This document shows, in pieces, positions 1 through 9,208 of a stretch of 64,000 nucleotides of DNA. The notes beneath the pieces were generated by a model that saw only the letters and a list, made by a program, of their open reading frames with translations, was not told where the DNA came from and ran no database searches. Source of the DNA: Geomicrobium halophilum (lineage in GTDB: Bacteria; Bacillota; Bacilli; Bacillales; Marinococcaceae). How positions within the stretch are numbered: the stretch's first letter is position 1; each line of letters begins with the position of its first letter. Made by a program: the position numbers and the translations under genes. Where the stretch lies: assembly GCF_014207655.1 (NCBI RefSeq), contig NZ_JACHHJ010000004.1, forward strand, positions 248,001 to 312,000, given 5' to 3'.

Positions 1-221
1 TTTGTATGAATATCATGCTGCATAGATAAACCATATTTATTTTCGATCATTTCGATATTTTCATTAACATAATGATTTGTGTCTTCGTCGGGAGAGTCTG
101 GAGAATCAGCTGTGTTGGTGATCCAAGTTAATGTATCCTCTTCATCTGCAGAAACATCAGCACACCCGGTTAAAACAACCAATACGCCTATTCCCAGTAA
201 ATACTTTGTAAACGTTTTCAT
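1..221 (-). CDS. ABC-type solute-binding lipoprotein, N-terminal part
   Basis: The first 73 codons of a secreted lipoprotein run off the left edge of the window. The N-terminus has a short basic region, a hydrophobic stretch and a lipobox (VVLTGC), so the protein should be lipid-anchored outside the membrane. After the anchor it continues with an acidic linker and the segment LTWITNT, as in extracellular sugar-binding proteins. The start is supported by a GGAAGG Shine-Dalgarno sequence nine bases upstream. It is the last visible gene of an operon with a ThuA-like protein and a Gfo/Idh/MocA oxidoreductase, which fits uptake of the sugar those enzymes process. The substrate cannot be deduced. 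Confidence 0.75.
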   Translation of the reverse strand, partial: MKTFTKYLLGIGVLVVLTGCADVSADEEDTLTWITNTADSPDSPDEDTNHYVNENIEMIENKYGLSMQHDIHT

Positions 222-285
222 TTTTGGCCTTCCTTTGTTTAAACGTATTCTTTCCTATTAATAAGAAGAGCATGATTTCGTTCGT

Positions 286-1017
286 CTATTCATATTCTTT
301 CCCCGTTATATCCTCTAGAGGTTTGACGTTCCCATATTGTTGTTTTGTTGTATTCGAAGGGGTTGCCCATGATACGCCATTAGCGATGACTTTCTGAATG
401 CAATGGTGGTAATACGTAGGATAAGATTCATGTCCCGGCCGAAAGTAAAAAATCTTCCCACGACCACGTTGGTAGGTGCAACCACTTCGAAACACTTCTC
501 CACCTTCAAACCAGCTAACAAATAACAATTTATCAGGCTCTGGTATATCAAAATGCTCTCCATACATCTCTTCACGTTCGAGTTCAATATATTGACCGAT
601 ATCAGCACAGATGGGATGGCTTGGATCAATGACCCATAATCTTTCCTTCTCATCTGCCTCTCTCCACTTTAAGTCACATGTCGTTCCCATTAATGTTCGA
701 AAAATTTTTGAATGATGCCCTGAATGCAGAACAATCAACCCCATTCCATCAAGCACCCGTTTTACTACTCGGTCTACAATTTCATCATTTACCTCATCGT
801 GAGCTTTATGTCCCCACCAAAGTAATACATCTGTGGCGTCTAGGACTTCTTGGCTCAAACCATGTTCTGGTTCATCAAGAGTAGCCGTTCTCACATTTGT
901 GTACCCATATGCGTCTAATATGTCTGCTAATTGGGTATGAATCCCCTCAGGGTAAACCTTTGCTACATTAGGGTTGTTCTGCTCGTGTCGATACTCATTC
1001 CAAATGGTAATATTCAT
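286..1017 (-). CDS. ThuA-like (trehalose utilization) domain protein
   Basis: A 243-residue soluble protein that matches the ThuA family, glutamine-amidotransferase-like proteins found in sugar operons. Visible hallmarks are the N-terminal [13 protein letters not shown] strand, [13 protein letters not shown], the [13 protein letters not shown] turn around residues 95-107, and [15 protein letters not shown] near the end. Length is typical of the family. Family members are linked genetically to trehalose or other disaccharide use, often with a Gfo/Idh/MocA oxidoreductase that makes a 3-keto sugar; that pairing is seen here. The exact reaction is not established for the family. Confidence 0.85.
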   Translation of the reverse strand: MNITIWNEYRHEQNNPNVAKVYPEGIHTQLADILDAYGYTNVRTATLDEPEHGLSQEVLDATDVLLWWGHKAHDEVNDEIVDRVVKRVLDGMGLIVLHSGHHSKIFRTLMGTTCDLKWREADEKERLWVIDPSHPICADIGQYIELEREEMYGEHFDIPEPDKLLFVSWFEGGEVFRSGCTYQRGRGKIFYFRPGHESYPTYYHHCIQKVIANGVSWATPSNTTKQQYGNVKPLEDITGKEYE

Positions 1018-1073
1018 GGAAACTCATCCCTTCTATATCAATTGGATTACATTTGTAGATACGTACCGTACCC

Positions 1074-2135
1074 TTATAACCTGGTTGTCGTATGCTCCAG
1101 GTTCACACTTTTTTCATTTCGACTACTTTCATAGATCGCATCAATAAGTTGGTTGGTCATCAATGTATTTTCAAGTGTAACAATTGGCTGAGCTTTGGGT
1201 AACGTACATAAATCTATGAAGTGTAGAGCTTGAGATTTTGCTTCTTGGTCTTCACCTGCAATCCATTCCGCATGGCTATTAATCAGCATCCCATCACGGC
1301 CATAATTCATTTGAAGAGGGAACAATGACAGTCCGCCGTTAGTTCCGGAAACCTCAAGTACCTGTCGATCTTCACTTATATTTGCTGCCCAAGAGGTTTC
1401 AAATAAAAACGATATGTTATTCTCAAATCTTATATACGCTGTGACATGATCATCTACGTCAAATCGCGAAGCATCAAATGCCCCCCACTGATTGACTTGT
1501 TCTTTACTTGTAGACAACCGATTATAAGTCGTTCCTACCACTTCTTGAGGAGAGGGGTGATCAAGCAACCACAAAGCTGTATCCAAATAATGAGAGCCAT
1601 AATCGATCAAGCTTCCTCCACCTTGAAGTTCTTTGTTCGTAAATACGCCCCATCCAGGTACTTTTCGTCTTCGCATAGCCTGAATACGAATGACTAGGGG
1701 GTCTCCTATTTCCTTTTTTTCAATCAATCGTTTCGCTGCCTGGACGTCTTTCATAAATCGATAATGATGAGCAACCATCAATGTTTTGCCACTTGATTCA
1801 GCGGCCTCAACCATTTCTTTTCCGTCACTGTGACAAATGGCCAATGGTTTTTCACATAAAACATGTACATCGGATTTAAGTGCGGTTATCGCAATTTCTT
1901 TATGGAACTTGTTTGGCGTACATATAACTACGGCATCCACTAACGGAAGGAGCTCTTGATAATCAGTAAACGCATATGGTATCTCGTATCGGTCAGTAAC
2001 ATCATGTAATACCTCTTGATTGGTATCACATACGCCAACAATGTCCACTTTGTCTATGAGTTTTGAGAAATTTGGTAAATGGCGTGATTGAGCTATCCCT
2101 CCAACGCCAATAAATCCAAGTTTTAATTTACCCAT
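1074..2135 (-). CDS. Gfo/Idh/MocA family NAD(P)-dependent oxidoreductase
   Basis: A sugar or inositol dehydrogenase-like enzyme of 353 residues. The N-terminal Rossmann fold shows the dinucleotide motif GFIGVGGIAQSRH, and the family signature CEKPLAICHSDG with its conserved Glu-Lys-Pro lies near residue 95. The C-terminal half is the usual substrate-binding alpha/beta domain. I chose the ATG at 2135 because it follows an AAGGGTG Shine-Dalgarno by nine bases; GTG or TTG codons just upstream lack this spacing. It is the first structural gene after the LacI-type regulator, with an operator directly in front, and is followed by the ThuA-like gene. The substrate is unknown. Confidence 0.88.
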   Translation of the reverse strand: MGKLKLGFIGVGGIAQSRHLPNFSKLIDKVDIVGVCDTNQEVLHDVTDRYEIPYAFTDYQELLPLVDAVVICTPNKFHKEIAITALKSDVHVLCEKPLAICHSDGKEMVEAAESSGKTLMVAHHYRFMKDVQAAKRLIEKKEIGDPLVIRIQAMRRRKVPGWGVFTNKELQGGGSLIDYGSHYLDTALWLLDHPSPQEVVGTTYNRLSTSKEQVNQWGAFDASRFDVDDHVTAYIRFENNISFLFETSWAANISEDRQVLEVSGTNGGLSLFPLQMNYGRDGMLINSHAEWIAGEDQEAKSQALHFIDLCTLPKAQPIVTLENTLMTNQLIDAIYESSRNEKSVNLEHTTTRL

Positions 2136-2171
2136 AAGAATCAACACCCTTCTAAACTCAAAAATAAATGC

Positions 2172-2191
2172 AAATGTAAACGTTTACATTT
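2172..2191. promoter_or_regulatory. Palindromic LacI-type operator before the oxidoreductase gene
   Basis: A perfect 20-bp palindrome (AAATGTAAACGTTTACATTT) sits between the regulator and the oxidoreductase gene. Its core TGTAAACGTTTACA is identical to the core of the palindrome upstream of the regulator at 3277-3296. The central CG and symmetric arms are typical of LacI-family operators. It is probably bound by the regulator encoded at 2219-3214. Confidence 0.8.
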
Positions 2192-2218
2192 TTTATTTGA
2201 AGTGGTCTCTAGACCTTC

Positions 2219-3214
2219 TTAAAATCGCTTACAAGAATCACGAATTATTAATTGATCATTTAATACAATATGCCTCTTGGTTACTTCCTCCCCCCCCATA
2301 ATATCTAATAGTAGCTTCATCGCTTTCTCACCAATCTCTAAGGCAGGTTGAGAAATTGTTGTTAATGGGGGGGCAAATATCCTGGACATCTTGATATCAT
2401 CAAATCCTGCAACTGAAATATCTTCGGGAACTCTTAATTTATAATGTTTGATAGCATTAATAGCACCAATTGCCATCTCGTCATTAGCAGCAAATACAGC
2501 GGAAGGTGGACTTTCTAAGGCTAATAATTTTTCCATGAGTTGATATCCTGATTCGTACGAGAAATCACCTTCTTGAATAAAGAGCGAGTTGATTTCTTGG
2601 CGGTTTTCAAGAACAGACTGCTTATAACCACGTAAACGATCACGACTTAGAACTACTTCCATAGGTCCAGATATATGCGCTACTTTTTTATGTCCTAGTT
2701 GAAAAAAATGATTACTAACCTTTCTGGCACTGCTGATATTATCTATAGATACTGATGGAATATTTGAATGTTCCATATATTCGCAAGCTAATACAACTGG
2801 ATAATCCTCAGATAATTTGTTCAGCGAAGCAACATTAGTCCGAGCAGTTAATAAAATCACCCCATCTACCTGTTTATTACGTAGGTGGTCGATAACCCTT
2901 TCTTCATTTTCTGGTCGATTTTTAGTATCTGCAAGAAAAACTTGAAATCCATTATCAGAAGCTATTGATTCTATACTCCGAATAACATTCGAAAAGAAGG
3001 TATTGGTGATATCTGGAACAACAATCAAGATGGTTTTTGTTTCTAAATTTCGTAATTGTCTTCCTAATGCATTAGGGTGATAATCTAATATTTCAGCAGC
3101 ATTAATCACCTTTTTTCGAGTTTCAGAAGTTACTGCGCTACTTTCGGAAAAAACTCGAGATACAGTAGCTATTGAAACATTCGCTAAATTAGCAACGTCC
3201 TTTAGAGTTGTCAC
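2219..3214 (-). CDS. LacI family transcriptional regulator of the adjacent sugar operon
   Basis: A 331-residue regulator with an N-terminal LacI helix-turn-helix ([21 protein letters not shown]), the hinge helix PNALGRQLR near residue 55, and a periplasmic-binding-protein-like sensor domain. That domain shows DGVILLTARTN, the AVFAANDEMAIGAINAI segment and SVAGFDD. The start codon is GTG with GAGAGG eleven bases upstream. Two identical-core palindromes flank the gene, so autoregulation together with control of the downstream operon is likely. The inducer is presumably the sugar handled by the ThuA/oxidoreductase pair, but this is inference. Confidence 0.9.
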   Translation of the reverse strand: MTTLKDVANLANVSIATVSRVFSESSAVTSETRKKVINAAEILDYHPNALGRQLRNLETKTILIVVPDITNTFFSNVIRSIESIASDNGFQVFLADTKNRPENEERVIDHLRNKQVDGVILLTARTNVASLNKLSEDYPVVLACEYMEHSNIPSVSIDNISSARKVSNHFFQLGHKKVAHISGPMEVVLSRDRLRGYKQSVLENRQEINSLFIQEGDFSYESGYQLMEKLLALESPPSAVFAANDEMAIGAINAIKHYKLRVPEDISVAGFDDIKMSRIFAPPLTTISQPALEIGEKAMKLLLDIMGGEEVTKRHIVLNDQLIIRDSCKRF

Positions 3215-3276
3215 TGTAGATGTTTCCTCTCAGTTTTGTTTATTATCTGTTTGTATGAATATGATACTATAAAAGT

Positions 3277-3296
3277 GTTTGTAAACGTTTACAAAC
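3277..3296. promoter_or_regulatory. Palindromic LacI-type operator upstream of the regulator
   Basis: A perfect 20-bp palindrome (GTTTGTAAACGTTTACAAAC) lies 62 bp upstream of the GTG start of the LacI-type gene. It shares the 14-bp core TGTAAACGTTTACA with the site at 2172-2191. The two sites suggest negative autoregulation and possibly looping over the roughly 1.1 kb between them. Confidence 0.8.
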
Positions 3297-3299
3297 TAT

Positions 3300-4170
3300 A
3301 AGCTTGAACATCAGTCTACAGTACATTTATTAAATTTTCAATACCTTTTCTCTTTTCCTTGTAACTTTTTTGAAGGCAATACGGGTATATATCATTTTGT
3401 ATCGTCTATATCATATCATCGTATCAAGATCGCTTGTTATTAATTAACAGAATAAATTATCTTTTTAACAACACTCTAAAAAAGTTGACGTGCGACATGA
3501 AAATATACGTTTCTATCACCAAAGAAAATAGGTAAACAGTATTTCAAAATGTGGATTACTTCCTTCAACACGTGGAATTTAACATCCTTCATTACTACTC
3601 CCTGATACCACTTACCCGTGACACTATGAAGTTGCTTCTATCGTCGCTCACAGTAATATTCCTAACAATCAATTCGGTGTCATTCCAAACCATCTAATTT
3701 CCATATTGTGGAATAATGCACTTCCTTCATGACAGGGATACTGGCTCTCCCCTTCATAGCAGTGTCTCTTAAAGCTAAGAAAGGGTGATCGGCAAGGGAC
3801 TTTTTTTAGCTCTTCTAACCATTGGTGACATGCAAAGCTTCAGAATGCCTTCGCTCTTATGCAAAATCTGCAAAACCATATATACTTGCAGCTTAACTTT
3901 GCTTTTGTTATCATCGCTGGGCCCCATAAAAGGGTCGCTGTAAAATGCTATTTATTAAGAGTGCTTCATAAATAAATTCGAATTGTTGCCCGGGGCAATA
4001 AAAAGAGGGCCGATGCCCAATTTTCGATGATGAAGAACGATTCGCTTTAACACCAGAAGAGAAACAATATGAAAAAGACCTACACTCAACCACATCTCAA
4101 CCATTGTTGTTCTACAAACATCTACAGATACAGCAGAAATATACAAACACCATTTGCCGGAGGATTTATA
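3300..4170. other. Gene-free stretch with no intact reading frame
   Basis: About 870 bases without a convincing gene. On the minus strand between roughly 3600 and 3800 there are short protein-like stretches in different frames (for example ADHPFLALRDTAMKGRAS), interrupted by stops; this may be a decayed gene but I cannot assign a family. On the plus strand, 4019-4080 reads FDDEERFALTPEEKQYEKDL in frame with the following acetyltransferase gene, which could be the tail of another eroded gene. Short minus-strand open frames near 3911-4146 have no Shine-Dalgarno sequence and look spurious. Confidence 0.4.
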
Positions 4171-4175
4171 AGGAA

Positions 4176-4646
4176 ATGAGTATGGAAATTAAACAAGCAA
4201 GCATTAATCACGCACCCGTCATTCATAACGTAATGATTCAGGCCTTTATGGAATATAGCCCCCCTTCTAGCGCTTTAGAGGAAACGATACAATCCATCTC
4301 AACAGCTTTAGAAGACGGGGAGCAGTCCTTCATCAGTTATATGAACGATGAACCAGCAGGAGTGGTTCGTTTTCAAATGAACGAACATCACCTTTATTTT
4401 TATAGACTGAGCGTTCCTCCTGAAAAACGAGGGATGGGGGTCGCCAAGGGGCTACTACAGTCATTGGAAGACGTCGCACGCCAAAATAAAAAAACGACGA
4501 TGTTATGCAACGTACGTAAAAATTTACCTAAAAATATTCAAATGTACCATTCCCTCGGTTACAATATCTATGATGAAAAAGTTGTCCATCAGCCAAACGG
4601 GCTCGATTTTGAAGTGGCTTGTATGATGAAACAGCTAACCGTATAG
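4176..4646 (+). CDS. GNAT family N-acetyltransferase
   Basis: A 156-residue acetyltransferase. The acetyl-CoA binding motif A is clear at about residues 75-95 (LYFYRLSVPPEKRGMGVAKG, with the RGMGVAKGLL loop), followed by helix LLQSLEDVARQ and the C-terminal MYHSLGYNIYDEK typical of GNAT enzymes. The acceptor substrate is not predictable. Open sequence extends upstream, but GGAGG at 4159-4163 and AGGA at 4171-4174 place the start at the ATG of 4176 or 4182. The gene stands alone, facing the protease gene tail to tail, with a terminator hairpin downstream. Confidence 0.85.
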   Translation: MSMEIKQASINHAPVIHNVMIQAFMEYSPPSSALEETIQSISTALEDGEQSFISYMNDEPAGVVRFQMNEHHLYFYRLSVPPEKRGMGVAKGLLQSLEDVARQNKKTTMLCNVRKNLPKNIQMYHSLGYNIYDEKVVHQPNGLDFEVACMMKQLTV

Positions 4647-4777
4647 CGCAAAACTCAGTAAATCATTCTTCAAAGTTTGTTCATCTTTCGAATAGTTATT
4701 GATGGGATCATTTGGTAGACGTAGGTTAAAAAGCGAAAAAGAACAGGGACCTTTGTTCCCGCAACCCGTTAATCGGT

Positions 4778-4821
4778 GTAGTCACCCGAGGTCCTAACCT
4801 CAGGGTGGCTACTTCTTTTTT
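4778..4821 (+). terminator. Rho-independent terminator after the acetyltransferase gene
   Basis: A strong hairpin with arms GTAGTCACCCGAGGT and ACCTCAGGGTGGCTAC around a CCTA loop is followed by TTCTTTTTT. The T-run is on the plus strand, so it would stop transcription from the acetyltransferase gene about 130 bp upstream. Confidence 0.7.
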
Positions 4822-4901
4822 CTTATCTTCGACACTTCCAAAGCAGCGAGGGGAAACATCGTCGTTTTTTAACCCGCGGAGGCGCAGGACTTTTGTGTTA
4901 C

Positions 4902-7313
4902 TTATGGAATCGTAATTACATTACTTTCTGCTTGATCCGTCTGGTCCTCCTGCTTGGCATATCCGACAATTACGTAATCGCCGCTTGGCAGTGGCTGGCC
5001 ATTAACGGTTCCGTCCCATGTGTCTTCGTACATACCAGCTGGCACATTCGTTGTATGATAGGCCAAACCGATATATTCAGACGAATCAGCATCATACACC
5101 CACATACCAAATTCTTCAGCCCCATTAGGCAGATGAGCAGAAAACTCGAAATCTTCACCTTCCCCAGGTTCTAACGAAAAGCTTGTGATTCTTGGATAGT
5201 CTGGCTCTGATACGAACAAGATGGTCGGTACTTCGATGGTTTCAGTCATGCTTTCTACTGTAATCGTCCCTTCATAGTAACCATCATCCAGGGCGCCAGC
5301 ATCCACTTGTACATTCAAGCGAACATCATCCGATTCTCCCGGTTGCAGCGCTACATCACTGCTTGTCATCACATCAATACCATCGGGATCGCCCTCGAAT
5401 TCAATATCAAAAGCATAAGCTTGCCGCTCTTCAGATTGATTTTTAATCGTAAATGAACTTCTCGCTGTTTCCACTCCATCCTCGTCCGTAAATGTTCCAA
5501 ATGAGTGGCTGCCAGGAGTCACGATTGAATCAGAATCAAGAGCATCAGCGATGCGAATACTACCTGAACCTTGCGTATTAAAAGGATATTCTTCATCTGT
5601 ATCCGGATCAACTAGCGATTCAGATGTATTCATCAACAGTCCTCGTACTTCTCCCACTTCCAATTCAGGATTGGATTCAAGGAGAACGGCAGTCGCTCCG
5701 GCTACGTGGGGAGCAGCCATGCTTGTCCCTTGCAAGGAGGCATACCCATGCGGATCATCTTCATCATGGGTAGGAACCGTACTGAGAATATTCACACCCG
5801 GGGCAGAGATATCCGGCTTAATCATCCACGTATCCATGACCGGTCCACGTGAAGAAAAATCAGCAATCGTCTCTCCGATTTCTTGGACAAATTCCAAATC
5901 AAAAGAAACCATGTTATCTCCCTGAGCAAGAGCAGACTGCAAATTTTGTCCATCTTCCAATGAAAGCATCACTGTTGGAAGTGGAAGACCCGGAACTTCC
6001 GGCTGTTCTTCATCATCCACATTGTTAAAAATAATCGCTCCCTCTGCTCCAGCATCTTCAGCATTTTCAACTTTTTCCACAAATGGAAGTTCACCGCGTA
6101 CCATTAACGCAATTTTTCCCTCGAAGTCTTCATCTTCAAAATTTTCCGGAGCCCCTATACCTGCGTCTAGTAACTCAAACTCCCCTTCATTCAAAGCCAT
6201 TAAATCTAGTTCACTCGGATAACCCATCACTTCCGCTGAAGGGTAGTCTGCTTCTTCCGAAGATAGTTCTGCAGAAAAGTCATCATACGGAAGCTGCGAA
6301 GCTCCAACAGAAATAGCTTCTCTCGAAGTGCCCGGAGAACCGACGGTCCAATTGTCAGGCCCTGCATTCCCGTTGGATGTTACCGCTACGACACCATCTT
6401 CCATGGCTTGATCCAGAGCAATACTCGTCGCAAAATCAGGGTCATTCATTGGATTACCTAGAGAAAGGTTCATAACATCAGCGCCATCGAGCACCGCTTG
6501 CTCAATACCGGCAATCACATCAGCGGTTGTCCCACTTCCTCCGGGGCCTAATACACGATACGATAACAGCTCAGCATCCGGTGCAATACCTACCGTTAAA
6601 CCATTACCAGCGATCGTACCCGCAACATGGCTGCCGTGGTTCGTCTCCCCACCCCGTGGGTCTCCTGGCGGCGTTTCCTGAGGATCGTCATTATTATCAA
6701 CAAAATCATACCCTTTATAATCTCCAAAAGCTTCTTGTAGATCTGGGTGCGTATAATCCACCCCTGTATCGATGACCGCGACGGTCACACCTTCACCAGT
6801 ATAACCCAGGTTGTGTGCCTCCTCTGAACCGATATAAGGACCGCTGTCAAGCATGAGTGGATCAAATTCATCTTCTGCAATTGAAATCATCTCATCCTCT
6901 GCCGTCACTTCATATTCCATATTAGGGTATACAGCTTCTATACCATCAATGTTGAGTAAGTTCGGAATTTCATCTTCTGGCAATTCGACAGAAAATCCCG
7001 AGAACACGTGTCCATACTCGTGCCCGATTTCATAGTCACTGGCTAAAACATCAATGTCATCCTGCACTTTTGCCCGTTCATCATCCACCTGTGCTCTTGT
7101 CTGAAATAGTCCTTCCTGCGCTGCTTCTAAAACCGAGGATTCTTCCAATTCGACAACCACGGTTTCTTCTTCAGAGGACGTAAAGTCATGATCCCCAAAT
7201 AGAGTAACCTCGGGATCATCTGCCTCATTTTCGGCTGCAACTAAAGAGGGATAAACGGTCGACATCACGAGAACGAAAATACTAAAAACAGATCCATTTC
7301 GAATCTTTTTCAT
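4902..7313 (-). CDS. Secreted subtilisin-like serine protease (S8, Vpr-like, PA domain)
   Basis: An 803-residue secreted protease. It has a signal peptide (about residues 1-27, ending SLVAAE), an inhibitor-I9-like propeptide (about 50-135) and an S8 catalytic domain with Asp182 (VIDTGVDYTHP), His226 (NHGSHVAGT), oxyanion Asn316 (SNGNAGP) and Ser531 (GTSMAAPHVAGA). A protease-associated (PA) insert lies at about 390-470 (ALMVRGELPFVEKV), as in the Bacillus minor protease Vpr. The C-terminus is beta-rich and ends in a FlgD-like Ig fold (DTWDGTVNGQPLPSGDY). The protein is very rich in Asp and Glu, as in halophile exoenzymes. AAAGGAGG precedes the ATG by seven bases. The likely role is extracellular protein breakdown. 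Confidence 0.93.
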   Translation of the reverse strand: MKKIRNGSVFSIFVLVMSTVYPSLVAAENEADDPEVTLFGDHDFTSSEEETVVVELEESSVLEAAQEGLFQTRAQVDDERAKVQDDIDVLASDYEIGHEYGHVFSGFSVELPEDEIPNLLNIDGIEAVYPNMEYEVTAEDEMISIAEDEFDPLMLDSGPYIGSEEAHNLGYTGEGVTVAVIDTGVDYTHPDLQEAFGDYKGYDFVDNNDDPQETPPGDPRGGETNHGSHVAGTIAGNGLTVGIAPDAELLSYRVLGPGGSGTTADVIAGIEQAVLDGADVMNLSLGNPMNDPDFATSIALDQAMEDGVVAVTSNGNAGPDNWTVGSPGTSREAISVGASQLPYDDFSAELSSEEADYPSAEVMGYPSELDLMALNEGEFELLDAGIGAPENFEDEDFEGKIALMVRGELPFVEKVENAEDAGAEGAIIFNNVDDEEQPEVPGLPLPTVMLSLEDGQNLQSALAQGDNMVSFDLEFVQEIGETIADFSSRGPVMDTWMIKPDISAPGVNILSTVPTHDEDDPHGYASLQGTSMAAPHVAGATAVLLESNPELEVGEVRGLLMNTSESLVDPDTDEEYPFNTQGSGSIRIADALDSDSIVTPGSHSFGTFTDEDGVETARSSFTIKNQSEERQAYAFDIEFEGDPDGIDVMTSSDVALQPGESDDVRLNVQVDAGALDDGYYEGTITVESMTETIEVPTILFVSEPDYPRITSFSLEPGEGEDFEFSAHLPNGAEEFGMWVYDADSSEYIGLAYHTTNVPAGMYEDTWDGTVNGQPLPSGDYVIVGYAKQEDQTDQAESNVITIP

Positions 7314-7579
7314 GCGATATCCTCCTTTCCCTTCTTGTTTTCTTGACTATAAAACAATAACCCTGCAAAAAATGTTTGAATTAGTAGCATTTACCTGTCG
7401 TTTATTAACATCATAAGAGAAATCAAAGACTATAATACTATTAAAATCCTCGTAAAAGACAAATGATTCTATGATTTCGTGTACCTTGCTTGAACTAGTT
7501 CACCGTGTCTATACGGCTATGCCGCGCCGAATCCCATTTCGCCCCTGGTCTATATTCGCCCAAAGCCCATTGTACTAGG

Positions 7580-7617
7580 AAAAAAAGAAGGCATCGCGCC
7601 TTCTCCGCAATGCCTTC
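7580..7617 (-). terminator. Rho-independent terminator of the purine permease gene
   Basis: Directly after the stop codon, a 12-bp stem (GAAGGCATTGCG with CGCGATGCCTTC on the minus strand) is followed by seven T residues. This is a classical intrinsic terminator for the permease transcript. Confidence 0.85.
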
Positions 7618-8931
7618 TCAACTATTGAGAAAGAAAATATATCCTACAAATACAAAGAACAATCCATACATAATCGGGTGAACGTTTTTTCCTTCCCCTT
7701 TTAATAGCATAGTAATCGGGTAGAACATAAAGCCAAGGGCGATGCCGTTGGCAATGCTATACGTTAACGGCATGGCTACGGCGGTAAGAAAACAAGGAAG
7801 CGCAATTTCAATCCTATCCCATTCAATTAACCGAAGTGCCGAAGCCATAAGGAGCCCCACGATAATCAGTGCAGCTGCGATCACTTCTTCCGTCACAACG
7901 GTAAGCAAAGGGGAGAAAAATAATGAGACGAGAAAAAGAAGACTCGTAACAAGTGATGTAAAACCCGTACGCCCGCCTGATACTACCCCGGCTGTTGATT
8001 CAACGTAAGCCGTTGTCGTTGACGTTCCCAGCACGGCTCCCACCCAAGTGGCTGATGCATCGGATAAAAGAGCGCGGCCAGCGTTTGGCAATTGATTATT
8101 TTTGACAAAACCGGCTTTATTGGCTACGGCATAGAGTGTCCCTGCTGTATTAAAAAAGTCTACGAACAAAAACGTAAGAATGACAACTCCTAATTGCATG
8201 ATGAGTTCCGAAGTCCATTCAACCTCTACTAAACTTGTGAATGCTACACCAAACGTAGGCTCGAGACTAGGAATGGTATCGACAATGGCGGAAGGCATTT
8301 CTATTAACCCAAAAGTTATCCCTGCGACAGCTGTTAAGAGAATGCCATAGAAAACGCTCCCGCGAACACCAATAACCATCAAAATGGTAGTCACCAGTAA
8401 CCCAAAGACCGCAAGCAGCGTCGTTGGCTCCAGCATGTTCCCCATCTTTACAAACGTGGCTTCATCCGGTACGACGATCCCTGCGTTCTGAAAGCCGACA
8501 AACGCAATAAAAAGACCGATACCACTGGCAGAAGCATACTTCAATTCAGCAGGTATGGCGTTAATAATGACCTCGCGGATTTTCAAAAGAGTAATCACCG
8601 TGAGAATAATTCCTGAAGCAAAAACCCCGAAGAGCGCGATTTCCCAATCAATCCCCATCCCCAATACAACGGTATAGGCAAAGAAAGCATTAAGACCCAT
8701 CCCTGGTGCTAGAGCAATGGGATATTTCCCCCAAAATGCCATAATGAGGGTGCCAATTGCCGCAGCAATGGCGGTGGCTGAAAACACAGCACCCCTGTCC
8801 ATACCGGCATCACTGAGAATTTGTGGATTGACAAAAAGAATATAGGCCATGACTAAAAACGTCGTCAGACCCGCGACACTCTCTTTGCCATAATTGGTAT
8901 TGTTTTCTTCAAAGCGGAAGTAATTCTTCAA
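7618..8931 (-). CDS. NCS2 family purine permease (PbuG/AzgA-like)
   Basis: A 437-residue, roughly 13-helix transporter of the AzgA/PbuG branch of NCS2, which takes up adenine or guanine/hypoxanthine with protons. Signatures are the N-terminus KNYFRFEENNTNYGKESVAG, FLVMAYILFVNPQIL, LAPGMGLNAFFAY in helix 3 and LFVDFFNTAGTLYAVA in the middle. The start is TTG at 8931, because AGGAGG stands seven bases upstream and the encoded N-terminus matches the family; the upstream ATG would add 17 residues without a Shine-Dalgarno sequence. A promoter and PurR-like boxes precede it, so control by purine supply is likely. Which purine is preferred cannot be read from the sequence. Confidence 0.9.
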   Translation of the reverse strand: MKNYFRFEENNTNYGKESVAGLTTFLVMAYILFVNPQILSDAGMDRGAVFSATAIAAAIGTLIMAFWGKYPIALAPGMGLNAFFAYTVVLGMGIDWEIALFGVFASGIILTVITLLKIREVIINAIPAELKYASASGIGLFIAFVGFQNAGIVVPDEATFVKMGNMLEPTTLLAVFGLLVTTILMVIGVRGSVFYGILLTAVAGITFGLIEMPSAIVDTIPSLEPTFGVAFTSLVEVEWTSELIMQLGVVILTFLFVDFFNTAGTLYAVANKAGFVKNNQLPNAGRALLSDASATWVGAVLGTSTTTAYVESTAGVVSGGRTGFTSLVTSLLFLVSLFFSPLLTVVTEEVIAAALIIVGLLMASALRLIEWDRIEIALPCFLTAVAMPLTYSIANGIALGFMFYPITMLLKGEGKNVHPIMYGLFFVFVGYIFFLNS

Positions 8932-9022
8932 TGGTAAGCCTCCTGCAAAATGAGTATCGACGAAACGATCGGTGCTCTTCACTTAGACACAATCATTGAT
9001 CATTCATGTTTTAACGACAATA

Positions 9023-9052
9023 ATTGTATCGTTATCGGTGTTTTTATGTCAA
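9023..9052 (-). promoter_or_regulatory. Sigma-A promoter of the purine permease gene
   Basis: Read on the minus strand, TTGACA (9052-9047) and TACAAT (9028-9023) are separated by 18 bases. The predicted leader to the TTG start is about 85 bases. The PurR-like boxes lie directly upstream. Confidence 0.65.
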
Positions 9053-9055
9053 TAA

Positions 9056-9098
9056 TATCCGAACAATATATGAATTCATTTGAATATTATTCGTTAAT
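9056..9098 (-). promoter_or_regulatory. Putative PurR box pair (inverted repeat)
   Basis: Two inverted half-boxes resemble the Bacillus PurR site: CCGAACAAT at 9059-9067 and ATTATTCGTT at 9086-9095, with an 18-bp gap, directly upstream of the -35 region. The second box deviates from the consensus (ATTCG for GTTCG). The position in front of a purine permease gene supports the call. Confidence 0.6.
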
Positions 9099-9208
9099 AC
9101 ATAGCCGTCTTGGAGTATTCGGCCCTTTTTATGACCATCACACATGTTTAAACATACACCCATAAGGAAAATGCAAAATTAAGAGTCACAAAAGAAGGGA
9201 TGAATATC

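Noticed and set aside
3911-4146. Two overlapping minus-strand open frames of about 60 codons
   Set aside because: No Shine-Dalgarno sequence, mutually overlapping and of random composition.
4505-4518. AraR-like ACGTACGTA motif
   Set aside because: It lies inside the acetyltransferase coding sequence and lacks the TTGTAC/GTACAA arms.
8932-9022. Purine riboswitch in the leader of the purine permease gene
   Set aside because: The leader from the predicted promoter is only about 85 bases and lacks the three-way-junction pattern; the PurR-like boxes explain regulation better.
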